Assembly (NCBI GenBank): GCA_024636135.1
Contig: JAGXHP010000113.1
Span: 1-19,887 of the forward strand
Direction: 5' to 3'
DNA from: Chloroflexota bacterium
GTDB lineage: Bacteria; Chloroflexota; Limnocylindria; QHBO01
Length of the DNA stretch: 19,887 bases
Position numbers and translations under genes: made by a program
The notes under the pieces: generated by a model
The model's input: only the letters and a program-made list of their open reading frames with translations
The model's database searches: none
What the model was told of the DNA's origin: nothing
Shown here: one piece after another, positions 1-7,433 of the stretch
Layout: every line of letters begins with the position of its first letter
Numbering within the stretch: the first letter of the stretch is position 1

Positions 1-982
1 CCGCCTCGATCACGATCTGCGCCACGCGCCGCTGCTCGGCGGACGCCCCGACCACCTCGTCGGCGAAGTGATCGCGATAGGCCTCGACGAGGAGTTCGCC
101 GCGGACGTATTCGCGATACGTCTCGTCGCTCACGTTCTGCCGCCGCAGGATCTCGGCAAGCGGACCCTCGGTCGTCGCGTCGCGTCGGCCGACGAGCTTG
201 AGCACGGCGAAACCACGCTCGGTCTCGACGGGGCCGATGAGGTCGTCGAGTTCGGCGTCCTCGAGGGCGCTGAAGTACTCGCTGTAGGCGTTGTCATCGG
301 CCCCGAACCATCCGAGCACGCCGCCGGCGGGCGCGGTGAAGTCGTCGCTCGCCTCACCCGCCACCGTCGCGAACTCCTCGCCCGCCTCGACCCGATCGAG
401 CGCCGCCTGCGCCTCGTCGCGCGCCGCGTCGAGCTGTTCCTGCGTGGGCTCGGCGTCAGGCTCCGCGTCGTCGGGAAGGGCCTCGACCAGGATGAGCTGC
501 GCGCGGACCATGGCCTCGAGGGCGTAGCGCTCGGCGATGCCGGTATCCACCTCCGCGTCGCTGACGGTCAGGTCGAAGTCATCGGCCCGCGCCGCGAGCA
601 CCGCGTTCTGCACCAGGGAGTCCGCGGCGGCGGTGTCGAGGCTCGACAGCTGGAGGCTGATCTGATCGATCTGCTGCTGGATGATCTGGTCTCGAGCACC
701 CCCGAGCTGCGCCTGAAGCTCGGCGATCGTGGCTGACGCTTCGGCGACGAGGATGCGCTGCCGCTCCTCGAGGTCGGAGCGATCGTAGGTCGTGCCGTCG
801 ACGGTGGCGACCGCGCGGAAGTGGGAATCCCAGTAGCCGTTCCACGCGGCGGCCCCGAAGATGCCGAGCGCCAGGGCGATGGCCATGGCGAAGGCGACGA
901 TGGTGAGCTGCTGGGTGCGCAGCTCATCCTGCCAGCGCGGGCGATGCTTGCGGTCGAGGACGGGACGAGATCGGATGGTCAT
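1..982 (-). CDS. Membrane-anchored parvulin peptidyl-prolyl isomerase (SurA/PrsA-like), 3' end cut by window
   Basis: Exported foldase that should isomerise prolyl bonds in secreted proteins outside the membrane. Reading from ATG at 982 gives 327 codons with no stop before the left edge. A basic N-terminus is followed by one hydrophobic anchor (about residues 26-46). A charged, helical SurA_N-like part follows (about 65-155). A PpiC-type rotamase domain lies at about 158-266, with GGVLGWFG near 220-226 and ERGFAVLKLVGR at its end. A second helical linker (about 275-312) leads to RRVAQIVIEA at 318-327, which looks like the first strand of a second rotamase domain, so tandem parvulin domains are likely. 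No strong Shine-Dalgarno is visible; an ATG at 996 is out of frame and stops after five codons. It follows the glycan operon with a gap of about 109 bases, in the same direction. The family call is fairly sure; the cell partner is unknown. Confidence 0.85.
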   Translation of the reverse strand, partial: MTIRSRPVLDRKHRPRWQDELRTQQLTIVAFAMAIALALGIFGAAAWNGYWDSHFRAVATVDGTTYDRSDLEERQRILVAEASATIAELQAQLGGARDQIIQQQIDQISLQLSSLDTAAADSLVQNAVLAARADDFDLTVSDAEVDTGIAERYALEAMVRAQLILVEALPDDAEPDAEPTQEQLDAARDEAQAALDRVEAGEEFATVAGEASDDFTAPAGGVLGWFGADDNAYSEYFSALEDAELDDLIGPVETERGFAVLKLVGRRDATTEGPLAEILRRQNVSDETYREYVRGELLVEAYRDHFADEVVGASAEQRRVAQIVIEA

Positions 983-1010
983 CGGCTCACGGTCATGCGG
1001 CGGCTCGGAT

Positions 1011-1027
1011 GCGGCCCTCGCGGCCGC
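1011..1027. other. GC-only hairpin in the gap before the parvulin gene
   Basis: GCGGCC (1011-1016) and GGCCGC (1022-1027) form a 6-bp stem with a 5-base loop. It sits between the end of the glycosyltransferase and the start of the parvulin gene. There is no U tract, so a factor-independent terminator is not supported. Confidence 0.25.
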
Positions 1028-1045
1028 CGGGCGGGGCGAGGCGCC

Positions 1046-1051
1046 ATGCTA
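1046..1051 (-). promoter_or_regulatory. Candidate -10 box TAGCAT upstream of the parvulin gene
   Basis: TAGCAT reads on the minus strand 63 bases before the ATG at 982. It fits the TAGNNT pattern found before several genes here. No recognisable -35 is present. Confidence 0.3.
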
Positions 1052-1091
1052 GCGGATGATGTGGCACGACGCACGCGGGCGGGCTGCGGGC

Positions 1092-1877
1092 TCACCGGCG
1101 CACGAGGGCATCACGCATGACCCCGAGGCGCAGCCGCACCACGAGCAGCAGCGCCTCGCGAACAATGCCGCCGCTCATCTTCGAGGAGCCAGCCACGCGC
1201 TCGCGGAACACGATCGGCACCTGGACGATCCGCGCGCCGCGGCGGTGCGCCCACCACGTCGTCTCGATCTGGAATCCGTAGCCGGACCCCGACGACTCGC
1301 GCATCCGGATCGACTCGAGGGTCTCCCGACGCCACGCCTTGAACCCACCGGTCAGGTCGCGATACGGAAGCAGGAGGACGGTCCGCGCGAAGATCGTGCC
1401 GCCCCGGCTGATGAGCTTTCGGTACCAGGGCCATCCCACGGTGTCGCCGCCGGGCATGTATCGGGTGCCCAGGACGAGGTCGGCATCCCGCATGAGCGGC
1501 GAGAGCAGACGGGGCAGGCTGGCCGGGTCGTGGCTGAAATCGGCGTCCATCTGCACCACGACGCGGGTCTCGGGCCGAGCCAGCACCCAGGCGAAGGCCT
1601 CACGGTACGCGACGCCGAGCCCCTCCTTGGCGGCCCGGTGCAGCACGCTGACGCGAGGCTGGATCGACGCGATGGTGTCGGCCAGCTCACCGGTCCCGTC
1701 CGGGGACGCGTCGTCGACCACGAGCAGTGACGCCTCGGGCAGCGCCGAAAGAATCGCCGCGGCGATGGGCTCGAGGTTCTCGCGCTCGTTGTATGTCGGC
1801 AGCACCACCCACGCCCCGCGTCCGGCCGCGATCCCGACGCTCGGGGTCTCCGGCGGCTCAGCGTCCGATGCCGACAT
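1092..1877 (-). CDS. Polyprenyl-phosphate mannose synthase-like glycosyltransferase (GT2, DPM1 type)
   Basis: A 261-residue GT-A family 2 transferase, most like dolichyl/polyprenol monophosphomannose synthases, which move a sugar from GDP-mannose or a related donor to a lipid phosphate on the cytoplasmic face. Visible motifs are LPTYNERENLEP (26-37), VVDDASPDGTGELAD (53-67), the metal-binding QMDADFSHDP (109-118) and GTRYMPGG, followed by DLTGGFKAWRRETL, GYGFQIETTWWAHRRGA and SSKMSGGIVREA. No C-terminal GtrA or membrane domain is present, so it is the short soluble form. ATG 1877 lies 20 bases inside the end of the upstream dehydrogenase, implying coupled translation; the open frame extends further upstream but only as a shadow of that gene. 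It could serve mannosylation of surface proteins or supply a lipid-linked sugar for the glycan made by the operon. The acceptor cannot be read from sequence. Confidence 0.87.
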   Translation of the reverse strand: MSASDAEPPETPSVGIAAGRGAWVVLPTYNERENLEPIAAAILSALPEASLLVVDDASPDGTGELADTIASIQPRVSVLHRAAKEGLGVAYREAFAWVLARPETRVVVQMDADFSHDPASLPRLLSPLMRDADLVLGTRYMPGGDTVGWPWYRKLISRGGTIFARTVLLLPYRDLTGGFKAWRRETLESIRMRESSGSGYGFQIETTWWAHRRGARIVQVPIVFRERVAGSSKMSGGIVREALLLVVRLRLGVMRDALVRR

Positions 1878-3135
1878 AGGCGATCCCCGCGCCGTCGTAC
1901 GGCGCCCGGTCGATGGCGTTGCGCCCATCCACGAACAGCTCCAGGCCGGGGAGCGCGTCCGGGGCGAGAGTGCGGTACACCTCGTGCGCCGCCTGCAGCA
2001 CCGCGACCCTGACCGGCTGCGGATCATCCAGGTCGTAGGGCTCGAAGCCGAGGCTACGCAAGTGCTCGGCGTCGTAGTACGGGTCGTGGCCGTAGACATT
2101 CGCCCCGGCCGCCAGGAGCTCGTCGCGAAGGCGGAAGGCGGAGCTGAAGGCGTCCTCGCGGACGTCACCGCGATAGGCCACGCCCATGACGACCACGTTC
2201 TGGCCGTCGAGCGAGCCAAGCCGATCCTCGATCATGTCGATGGTGAACGCGCCCATGCTCTCGTTGATCTCGCGGGCCAGGGGCGGCATGCGCAGCTCCG
2301 GATCGTCGTTGAACAGGAAGTGCGGATAGACCGGGATGCAGTGGCCGCCGACGCCCACGCCGGGCTGGTGGATGTGGCTGTAGGGCTGCGAGTTCGCCGC
2401 GTCGATGACCTCGGTCACGTCGATCCCGTTCCTGGCGGCGAACCGCGCAAGCTCGTTGGCGTACGCGATGTTCACGTCGCGATACGTGGTCTCGGCCAGC
2501 TTCGTCATCTCGGCTGCCTCGGCATTCTCCACGGTACGGACTTCAGTGCCCTCGTCGAGCGCCGCTGCGTAGAAGTCCGCCGCTCGCCGTGTGCTCTCAC
2601 CGCTCGTGCCACCGACGATCTTCGGGTACCGCCGCAGGTCGAGGAAGACGCGACCGACGAGCACGCGCTCGGGGCTGAAAGCGAGGAAGAGGTCCTCGTC
2701 CAGGGTGTGACCGCTCTTCTCGGCCAGCATTGGCCCGAATCGGTTCCGAGTCGTGCCGACCGGGAGCGTCGTCTCGTAGATCACGAGGCAGCCGGCACCC
2801 AGGTTTGCGCCGATATCGCGGGTGGCCGCGTCGATCGGGCCAAAATCGATCTGGCGGTTCGCGTCAACGACGACGGGAACGATGACGACCACGACCTCGG
2901 CATCGGCGAATCCGGCCGGCTCCTTCCACGTCGTCGCTCGAAGCCGACCGGCGGCAACGAGCTCCGGAATGCGATCGATCATCGTCTGCTCGTCCTGATG
3001 GGGCGATTCGCCTCTGTTCAGCACGCTCACCAACTGCTCGTCGACGTCGACGCCCAGGACCTCGTGGCCGCGTGATGCGTACTGGACAGCCAGCGGCAGC
3101 CCGATGTGTCCGAGCCCCACGACGGCGATCTTCAT
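1858..3135 (-). CDS. UDP-N-acetylhexosamine 6-dehydrogenase (WecC/WbpA family)
   Basis: Cytoplasmic NAD-dependent enzyme that oxidises C6 of a UDP-HexNAc twice to give the uronic acid. It is 425 residues, normal for the UDP-Glc/GDP-Man dehydrogenase family. The Rossmann motif is GLGHIGLPLA (7-16), with ETTLPVGTTR (121-130) and SPERVLVGR (154-162) after it. The conserved lysine is in AEMTKLAETTYRD (K212). The catalytic cysteine is C266 in GVGVGGHCIPVYPHF. The third domain carries GVAYRGDVREDAFSSAF and GHDPYY. GGHCIPVYPHF is typical of the UDP-GlcNAc(A)/UDP-ManNAc dehydrogenases rather than UDP-glucose dehydrogenase. ATG 3135 overlaps the stop of the upstream oxidoreductase (ATGA), and its own end overlaps the glycosyltransferase start. 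Next to a 2-epimerase alone it could make UDP-ManNAcA (WecC); next to the 3-dehydrogenase and N-acetyltransferase here, WbpA-type action on UDP-GlcNAc is the better fit. Confidence 0.92.
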   Translation of the reverse strand: MKIAVVGLGHIGLPLAVQYASRGHEVLGVDVDEQLVSVLNRGESPHQDEQTMIDRIPELVAAGRLRATTWKEPAGFADAEVVVVIVPVVVDANRQIDFGPIDAATRDIGANLGAGCLVIYETTLPVGTTRNRFGPMLAEKSGHTLDEDLFLAFSPERVLVGRVFLDLRRYPKIVGGTSGESTRRAADFYAAALDEGTEVRTVENAEAAEMTKLAETTYRDVNIAYANELARFAARNGIDVTEVIDAANSQPYSHIHQPGVGVGGHCIPVYPHFLFNDDPELRMPPLAREINESMGAFTIDMIEDRLGSLDGQNVVVMGVAYRGDVREDAFSSAFRLRDELLAAGANVYGHDPYYDAEHLRSLGFEPYDLDDPQPVRVAVLQAAHEVYRTLAPDALPGLELFVDGRNAIDRAPYDGAGIAYVGIGR

Positions 3136-4193
3136 GCCAGAACCTCTTCTAGTGTGCTGCCGGAGACCGCCTCTCCCGCGACCGCGGACTCCACCATCAT
3201 CCGAGCCAGAAGCAGCGCGATCATCCCGTCATGCGGGTCCACGGGAGGGGGGCCTCCCGACAGGACGGCCCGCGCGAACTCCCGAAGCTCGACGCCAAGC
3301 GGCTCCTCGCGCGTAATGGCACGGCGCGTCATCTCGCCCTCGGACACAGAGGTCGTGCTCATGCCGTGGCTGGGATTGATCCATGTGGCGCTAGCGTCCG
3401 GGTTCGCGTAGAACACGAGATCCTGGGCGATGTAGTCCGCAACATACATGCCGCGCTCGCCGGTGACCGTCAGCACGCGCCGCTTGGTCGGTGTCAGCCA
3501 GTTGATGTCGAGGACGCCCACCACCCCGTTGGCGAACTTCATCGTCCCGTTGAAGAGATCTTCGTGCTCGGTGTGGATTCGGCGCTCGGTCTCCGCGTAG
3601 ATGCGGATGGGCTCGGAGCCCACGAGGTAGCGCATGATATCCAGGTCGTGAGGGCCCAGGTCCACGACCACCCCCACGTCACGGATTCGGGCCGGGAACG
3701 GACCGAGGCGCGTGGCATGGATCTGGAAGATCCGCCCGAGCTCCCCCGCGGCCAACCGCCGATGGAGCTCACGGATCGCCGGATTGAAGCGCTCGATGTG
3801 TCCGACCGTGAGCATCCGGCCAGCCGCCTTCGCGGCATCGATCATGCGCAACGCCTCCTCGCGCGTGGCAGCGATCGGCTTCTCCACTAGGACGTTGATG
3901 CCATGCTCGAACGCCTGCAGAGTGACCGGCAGATGGAGACTCGTCGGCGCCACAATGCTCACGACGTCGAGCCGTTCTCGCTCGAACATCTCCTGCGGCT
4001 CGTGATACCCGGTCACGCGCCTCCCCGTCGTCGCGCGAGCAACAGCATCGGGATCCGGGTCGGCAACGGCGACGAGGTCCGCCTCGCCGACGAGCTCGTC
4101 CCACACCCGGACGTGGTTGCGGCCCATCATGCCGAGACCGACCACCCCGGCACGGAGACGGGAGGGCGCGGAGCCGGCCACGTCATCCATCAC
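3132..4193 (-). CDS. Gfo/Idh/MocA oxidoreductase, UDP-GlcNAcA 3-dehydrogenase (WlbA/WbpB) type
   Basis: A 353-residue NAD(H)-dependent oxidoreductase. Family members in this setting oxidise C3 of UDP-GlcNAc-uronate to the 3-keto sugar. The N-terminal Rossmann motif is VGLGMMGRNH (18-27). The family EKP motif is at 104-106 (LVEKPIAATREEA), giving the usual catalytic lysine K105. DLGPHDLDIMRYLVG (179-193) carries the conserved HDxD, with H182 the likely partner base. GHIERFNPAI (131-140) is also typical of the WlbA/GnnA branch. The start is GTG 4193, overlapping the epimerase stop as GTGA; an ATG at 4190 is the next codon and equally possible. The stop overlaps the dehydrogenase start (ATGA at 3132-3135). 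Position between epimerase and dehydrogenase supports the role. A GnnA-type activity on UDP-GlcNAc itself cannot be excluded. Confidence 0.87.
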   Translation of the reverse strand: MMDDVAGSAPSRLRAGVVGLGMMGRNHVRVWDELVGEADLVAVADPDPDAVARATTGRRVTGYHEPQEMFERERLDVVSIVAPTSLHLPVTLQAFEHGINVLVEKPIAATREEALRMIDAAKAAGRMLTVGHIERFNPAIRELHRRLAAGELGRIFQIHATRLGPFPARIRDVGVVVDLGPHDLDIMRYLVGSEPIRIYAETERRIHTEHEDLFNGTMKFANGVVGVLDINWLTPTKRRVLTVTGERGMYVADYIAQDLVFYANPDASATWINPSHGMSTTSVSEGEMTRRAITREEPLGVELREFARAVLSGGPPPVDPHDGMIALLLARMMVESAVAGEAVSGSTLEEVLA

Positions 4194-5290
4194 GCGGTCA
4201 CCGAGGCCCGGGAGCGTTCCGGCATGGCCTCGAGGGCCGTCACGATGCGCGCCGCAGCATGTCCGTCGCCATACAGGGCAGGTCGTGGCTTCGCGCGATC
4301 CATGAAGGTCGGATCGGCGAGCGCGCGGGTGACGGCGCGCGGATCGGCGTCAACCACGCGATTCCATCCCGCCTCAGTCGTCTCCACCCACTCGGTCTCC
4401 GAGCGCAGCGTGATGCACGGGACGCCGGCCAGGTACGCCTCCTTCTGCACACCACCGGAGTCGGTCGCGATGGCATACGCACCGGCCTCGAGCGCCACCA
4501 TCTCGAGGTACCCGACCGGGTCGATCGCGACGACGTTCGCGGGAAGCCCGTGCAGGTTCTTCTCCAAGACGACCCGCGTTCGCGGATGGACCGGAAAGAT
4601 GACGGGCAGGTCGATTGCCAGACCTTCGAGGATCGGCCGGAAGCGGTCGGGATCGTCGACGTTCTCGGCTCGGTGCATGGTCAGCAGGATGTACTGATCG
4701 AGGCCACGGGCGGCGACCGGCAGGTGGTCGGGCGCGCGCTGCGAGGCCCACGCGTGCGAGTCCACCATCACGTCGCCGACCAGCGTTGCTCGCTGCCCGA
4801 GACCCTCGCGCTCGAGATGTCGCATGGCCGCCGCGGTTGGAGCGAGCAGCACGTCGGAGAGGTGATCGGCCACGATCCGATTCCGCTCCTCGGGCATCCG
4901 GGGATTCCCGGATCGGAGGCCGGCTTCGACGTGCACCAGCCACGGACGGTCGCCTCCCGGGTACGCGATCTTGCAGGTGACGACGGCGGCGGCAAGCGTC
5001 GAGTTCGTGTCGCCGTAGATCAGGACGCCGTCCGGCTCGTGATCCAGGATCACCGGCTCGAGGCTGCGCAGAATGTTGGCCGTCATCCCTGCGTGGGAGC
5101 CGCTGCCCACCTCCAGGTTGATGTCCGGCTCGGGAATCTGCAGATCGCGAAAGAACGCCGCGCTCATCGCGTCGTCGTAGTGCTGGCCGGTGTGCACGAG
5201 AATCTCGGTGTGATCTCGGCGCAGGGCTCGGCTCACCGGCGCGGCCTTGACGAACTGGGGGCGAGCGCCGACCACGCTGAGCACCTTCAC
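4190..5290 (-). CDS. wecB: Non-hydrolysing UDP-N-acetylglucosamine-type 2-epimerase (WecB/WbpI family)
   Basis: Inverts C2 of a UDP-GlcNAc-type sugar to the manno form in the cytoplasm. The protein is 366 residues, the usual length. GT-B-like motifs are GARPQFVKAAPVS (8-20), HTGQHYDD (33-40), YGDTNSTLAA (92-101, D94), VHVEAGLRSGNPRMPEERNR (119-138, E122 and E135 area) and MHRAENVD (205-212, H206), then FPVHPRTR and DSGGVQKEA near the UDP site. The residues known as essential in the family all appear present. GTG 5290 overlaps the stop of the acetyltransferase (GTGA) and starts the protein exactly at KVLSVVGARPQ; the 90 residues of open frame before it shadow the acetyltransferase. The context (dehydrogenase, 3-dehydrogenase, N-acetyltransferase) favours WbpI-type activity on the diacetamido-glucuronate, with plain WecB activity the alternative. 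Confidence 0.92.
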   Translation of the reverse strand: MKVLSVVGARPQFVKAAPVSRALRRDHTEILVHTGQHYDDAMSAAFFRDLQIPEPDINLEVGSGSHAGMTANILRSLEPVILDHEPDGVLIYGDTNSTLAAAVVTCKIAYPGGDRPWLVHVEAGLRSGNPRMPEERNRIVADHLSDVLLAPTAAAMRHLEREGLGQRATLVGDVMVDSHAWASQRAPDHLPVAARGLDQYILLTMHRAENVDDPDRFRPILEGLAIDLPVIFPVHPRTRVVLEKNLHGLPANVVAIDPVGYLEMVALEAGAYAIATDSGGVQKEAYLAGVPCITLRSETEWVETTEAGWNRVVDADPRAVTRALADPTFMDRAKPRPALYGDGHAAARIVTALEAMPERSRASVTA

Positions 5291-5880
5291 GAGCCCGCTC
5301 CCGGAAACGGCGTCCCGCAGCGCGGACATGGCCCTTCGAACGGCCGGTCGTCGACGTCCTGCAGTGGCTCGCCGCAGGTGCACACCCCGGCGATCCGACG
5401 GGCCGGGTTGCCGACCACCAGCGTGTGCGGAGGCACGGAGCGTGTGACGACGCTTCCCGAGCCGACCATGGCCCAGCGGCCGATGGTCACCCCCGGCAGG
5501 ATCGTGCTGTTGGCTCCGAGAGCGGCCCCGTTCTCGACACGGATCGGCACCACCTCCCAATCGTCGTCGTCCTTGAGCGTTCCGTCCTGTGCGACCGCGC
5601 GGGGGATCCGATCGTTCGTGAAACAGACATGCGGCCCGATGAAGACCCCGTCGCCGACGGACACGCCGCGAAAGAGCGAGACGTTGTTCTGGACCTTGAC
5701 CCGATCGCCGATCACCACGTCCACGTCAACGTAGACGCCCTTCGCGATCACGCACTCCGATCCGATCCGAGCACCCTCGCGGACCTGGGCCTGGTTCCAG
5801 ATGCTCGTTCCGGCGCCGATCGAGGCGTCGTCGGATACGTCGGCCGTCGGATGGATGCGCACGTCGGCACGCTTGGACAT
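5287..5880 (-). CDS. Left-handed beta-helix sugar N-acetyltransferase (WbpD/WlbB type)
   Basis: Trimeric hexapeptide-repeat acyltransferase, 197 residues. WbpD/WlbB enzymes acetylate the 3-amino group of UDP-2-acetamido-3-amino-glucuronate using acetyl-CoA. The protein starts MSKRADVRIHPTADVSDDA and runs through hexapeptide coils such as ARIGSECVIAKGVYV and GDRVKVQNNVSLFRGVSVG. GPHVCFTNDRIPRA follows, characteristic of this branch, then GAALGANSTILPGVTIGRWA and GNPARRIAG. The tail has four cysteines, C167, C169, C185 and C188 (CTC then CPRC), a possible zinc-binding knob. ATG 5880 has AAGGAG five bases upstream and is a clear start. It lies 26 bases after the flippase stop, and its stop overlaps the epimerase start. 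Its amine substrate would need an aminotransferase that is not in this window. Confidence 0.88.
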   Translation of the reverse strand: MSKRADVRIHPTADVSDDASIGAGTSIWNQAQVREGARIGSECVIAKGVYVDVDVVIGDRVKVQNNVSLFRGVSVGDGVFIGPHVCFTNDRIPRAVAQDGTLKDDDDWEVVPIRVENGAALGANSTILPGVTIGRWAMVGSGSVVTRSVPPHTLVVGNPARRIAGVCTCGEPLQDVDDRPFEGPCPRCGTPFPGAGS

Positions 5881-5903
5881 CGATGCTCCTTGGGATCCGG
5901 CCA

Positions 5904-5909
5904 ATTCTA
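5904..5909 (-). promoter_or_regulatory. Candidate -10 box TAGAAT before the acetyltransferase
   Basis: TAGAAT overlaps the flippase stop codon TAG (5909-5907) and lies 23 bases before ATG 5880. It would allow an internal promoter for the sugar-enzyme genes. No good -35 is seen. Confidence 0.35.
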
Positions 5910-7370
5910 GCGGAGCGATTCTCCTGCGCCCGAGGCGGTGCGCAGCGCGATCTCCAGCCTGGAGACCGTTCGCAGCGCGAGCCAGCCGATACCCGACACC
6001 AGGACGACCGCCAGGACCAGGTGCCACTCCAGCACGCCGACGGGCAGCCACGGGACGCCCCGAGACACGATCGTGATCGCTGCGGCGAACCCGACCACCA
6101 GCAGGGAGGGCAAGACATCCACGGATGACGCATCCCGGCGCCGGGCAGCCACCGCGAGGCTCGCAGCCAGCACGGCGTACGCGATCAGCGTGGCCCACGC
6201 GGCGCCCATGATGCCGATCCTGGGAATGAGCACCACGTTGACCGCCAGGTTGGTCAGCGCAGCGGCCGCCGTGAGCATGGGCATGACGCCCGTGCGACGG
6301 TCGAGATACATACCGCTCGCGTACATCAGGCCGGCGGCATTTGCCGCCGATGCAAAGGCAACCACGACCGTGACGTCGGCGGCGGCCGACCAGGCTGGAG
6401 GCGCAAGCCACCCGACGAGGTCCGCGGCGAAGATTGCCAGGAGCGCGGCGATGCCGGTGAAGCCGATCACGACCAGGGTCGTGGACTCGCGCAGGACCGG
6501 CGCGGACCCTGGACGCGTCCCGATTCGGTACAGGAACGGCAGCCACGCGGCGTTGAACGAGATGGCAGCCAGGCCAACCGCATAGCCGAGCTGATAGCCC
6601 AGGGAGTAGATCCCGATCGCACCGAGCAGCTCGCCGGCCGCGACCCCGAGGAGCAGGCCGAGGAGCCAGCGATCGGACACGTTGAGGAGCCAGCCAGCCA
6701 GGGAGTGCGGGAGCAGCGGAAGCCCGAAGCGCAGCGCCTGCCGGGCGAGGTCGAGTCGGAACCTCCATGGCCGCTGGCGCCAGGCGATGATGACCGCCGC
6801 GCCCGCCACGACCAGCGCGCCGCTCAGCTGGCCCGCGAGTGACCCGATCGCGCCGAGCGGCACGATGACGACGAGCAGCACGCTCACCGACGCGACGGCG
6901 AGGAAAGCGAGGAGCGCGAGCCCAAGATATCGACCGGTCTGATCGGTCGCGCGCAGCCACGTCGACGGGACGAACTGAAAGGCGTTGAACGCGGCAATCC
7001 CCAGCGCCAGGAGAGCGGCCGCACCGAATGCCGCGCGGGTGGCCGCATCGATGATCGTGAGGCCGACGAGGATGGCCACGCCGGTGACCGCGAGCGCCGA
7101 CCCGGCGCTCATCACGATCACTGTCGTGTACAGGTCGCGCCGGTCCGACGGCGCGAGCTCGTGGTGCATCCTCAGAGCGGCAGCGTCGACTCCCAGCCGG
7201 TAGACGAGCGCGAGGAGCAGAGCCCCAGAGCTCGCGATGCTGACCAGCCCGAAGTCCGCAGTCGTCAGGAATCGCGTGTAGAGGGGCAGGAGGAGGAACG
7301 TCCCGGCGCGAGGGATGAGATTCGCGAGCGTGATGAGGATCGAACCGCGTGCCAGGGCGCGAATCGTCAC
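5907..7370 (-). CDS. Wzx-type polysaccharide flippase (MOP/PST family)
   Basis: A 487-residue, strongly hydrophobic membrane protein of the multidrug/oligosaccharidyl-lipid/polysaccharide (MOP) superfamily, expected to flip a lipid-linked oligosaccharide across the cytoplasmic membrane. The N-terminus ARGSILITLANLIPRAGT followed by LPLYTRFLTTADFGLVSIA is the typical first-helix and F-G pattern of the family. Many hydrophobic segments follow, broken by short basic loops (for example WRQRPWRFRLDLARQALRFG near the middle), consistent with 12-14 helices. GTG 7370 is chosen because the family's first helix begins right after it; no Shine-Dalgarno is evident. It is the first gene of the glycan operon, 63 bases after the protease stop and 26 bases before the acetyltransferase. 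No Wzy polymerase or Wzz is in the window, so the flipped unit may be a short glycan, or the partners may lie elsewhere. Confidence 0.87.
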   Translation of the reverse strand: MTIRALARGSILITLANLIPRAGTFLLLPLYTRFLTTADFGLVSIASSGALLLALVYRLGVDAAALRMHHELAPSDRRDLYTTVIVMSAGSALAVTGVAILVGLTIIDAATRAAFGAAALLALGIAAFNAFQFVPSTWLRATDQTGRYLGLALLAFLAVASVSVLLVVIVPLGAIGSLAGQLSGALVVAGAAVIIAWRQRPWRFRLDLARQALRFGLPLLPHSLAGWLLNVSDRWLLGLLLGVAAGELLGAIGIYSLGYQLGYAVGLAAISFNAAWLPFLYRIGTRPGSAPVLRESTTLVVIGFTGIAALLAIFAADLVGWLAPPAWSAAADVTVVVAFASAANAAGLMYASGMYLDRRTGVMPMLTAAAALTNLAVNVVLIPRIGIMGAAWATLIAYAVLAASLAVAARRRDASSVDVLPSLLVVGFAAAITIVSRGVPWLPVGVLEWHLVLAVVLVSGIGWLALRTVSRLEIALRTASGAGESLR

Positions 7371-7402
7371 CGGGTCGTAGGCTGGCGGATCGTCACGCGC
7401 GG

Positions 7403-7408
7403 ATTCTA
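7403..7408 (-). promoter_or_regulatory. Candidate -10 box TAGAAT before the flippase
   Basis: TAGAAT lies 32 bases before GTG 7370 and just after the hairpin at 7414-7428. This is the likely start of transcription of the glycan operon. The -35 is not recognisable. Confidence 0.4.
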
Positions 7409-7413
7409 GGGGG

Positions 7414-7428
7414 CGACGGAGTCCGTCG
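7414..7428. terminator. 15-base palindrome after the protease gene, possible terminator or operator
   Basis: CGACGGA-G-TCCGTCG is a perfect 7+1+7 palindrome, able to fold as a 6-bp stem with a 3-base loop. It begins 5 bases past the protease stop and ends 5 bases before the candidate -10 of the flippase. It is followed by a C run, not a U tract, so termination would not be the classic intrinsic type. A regulator site is the alternative. Confidence 0.35.
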
Positions 7429-7433
7429 AAGCC

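Noticed and set aside
1878..2219. 114-residue N-terminal extension of the glycosyltransferase frame
   Set aside because: It overlaps the dehydrogenase C-terminal domain and is Ser/Thr/Arg-rich without family similarity. ATG 1877 fits the GT2 N-terminus.
1339..3075. 578-codon plus-strand open frame
   Set aside because: It lies antisense to the glycosyltransferase and dehydrogenase, both with clear motifs. Its translation is rich in Arg, Val, His and Asp with no recognisable domain, as expected for a shadow in GC-rich DNA.
5291..5560. 90-residue N-terminal extension of the epimerase frame
   Set aside because: The extension overlaps the acetyltransferase in another frame, and the family N-terminus begins exactly at GTG 5290 in a GTGA overlap.
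4259..5734. 491-codon plus-strand open frame
   Set aside because: It is antisense to the epimerase and acetyltransferase, with no motif or ribosome site. Shadow frame.
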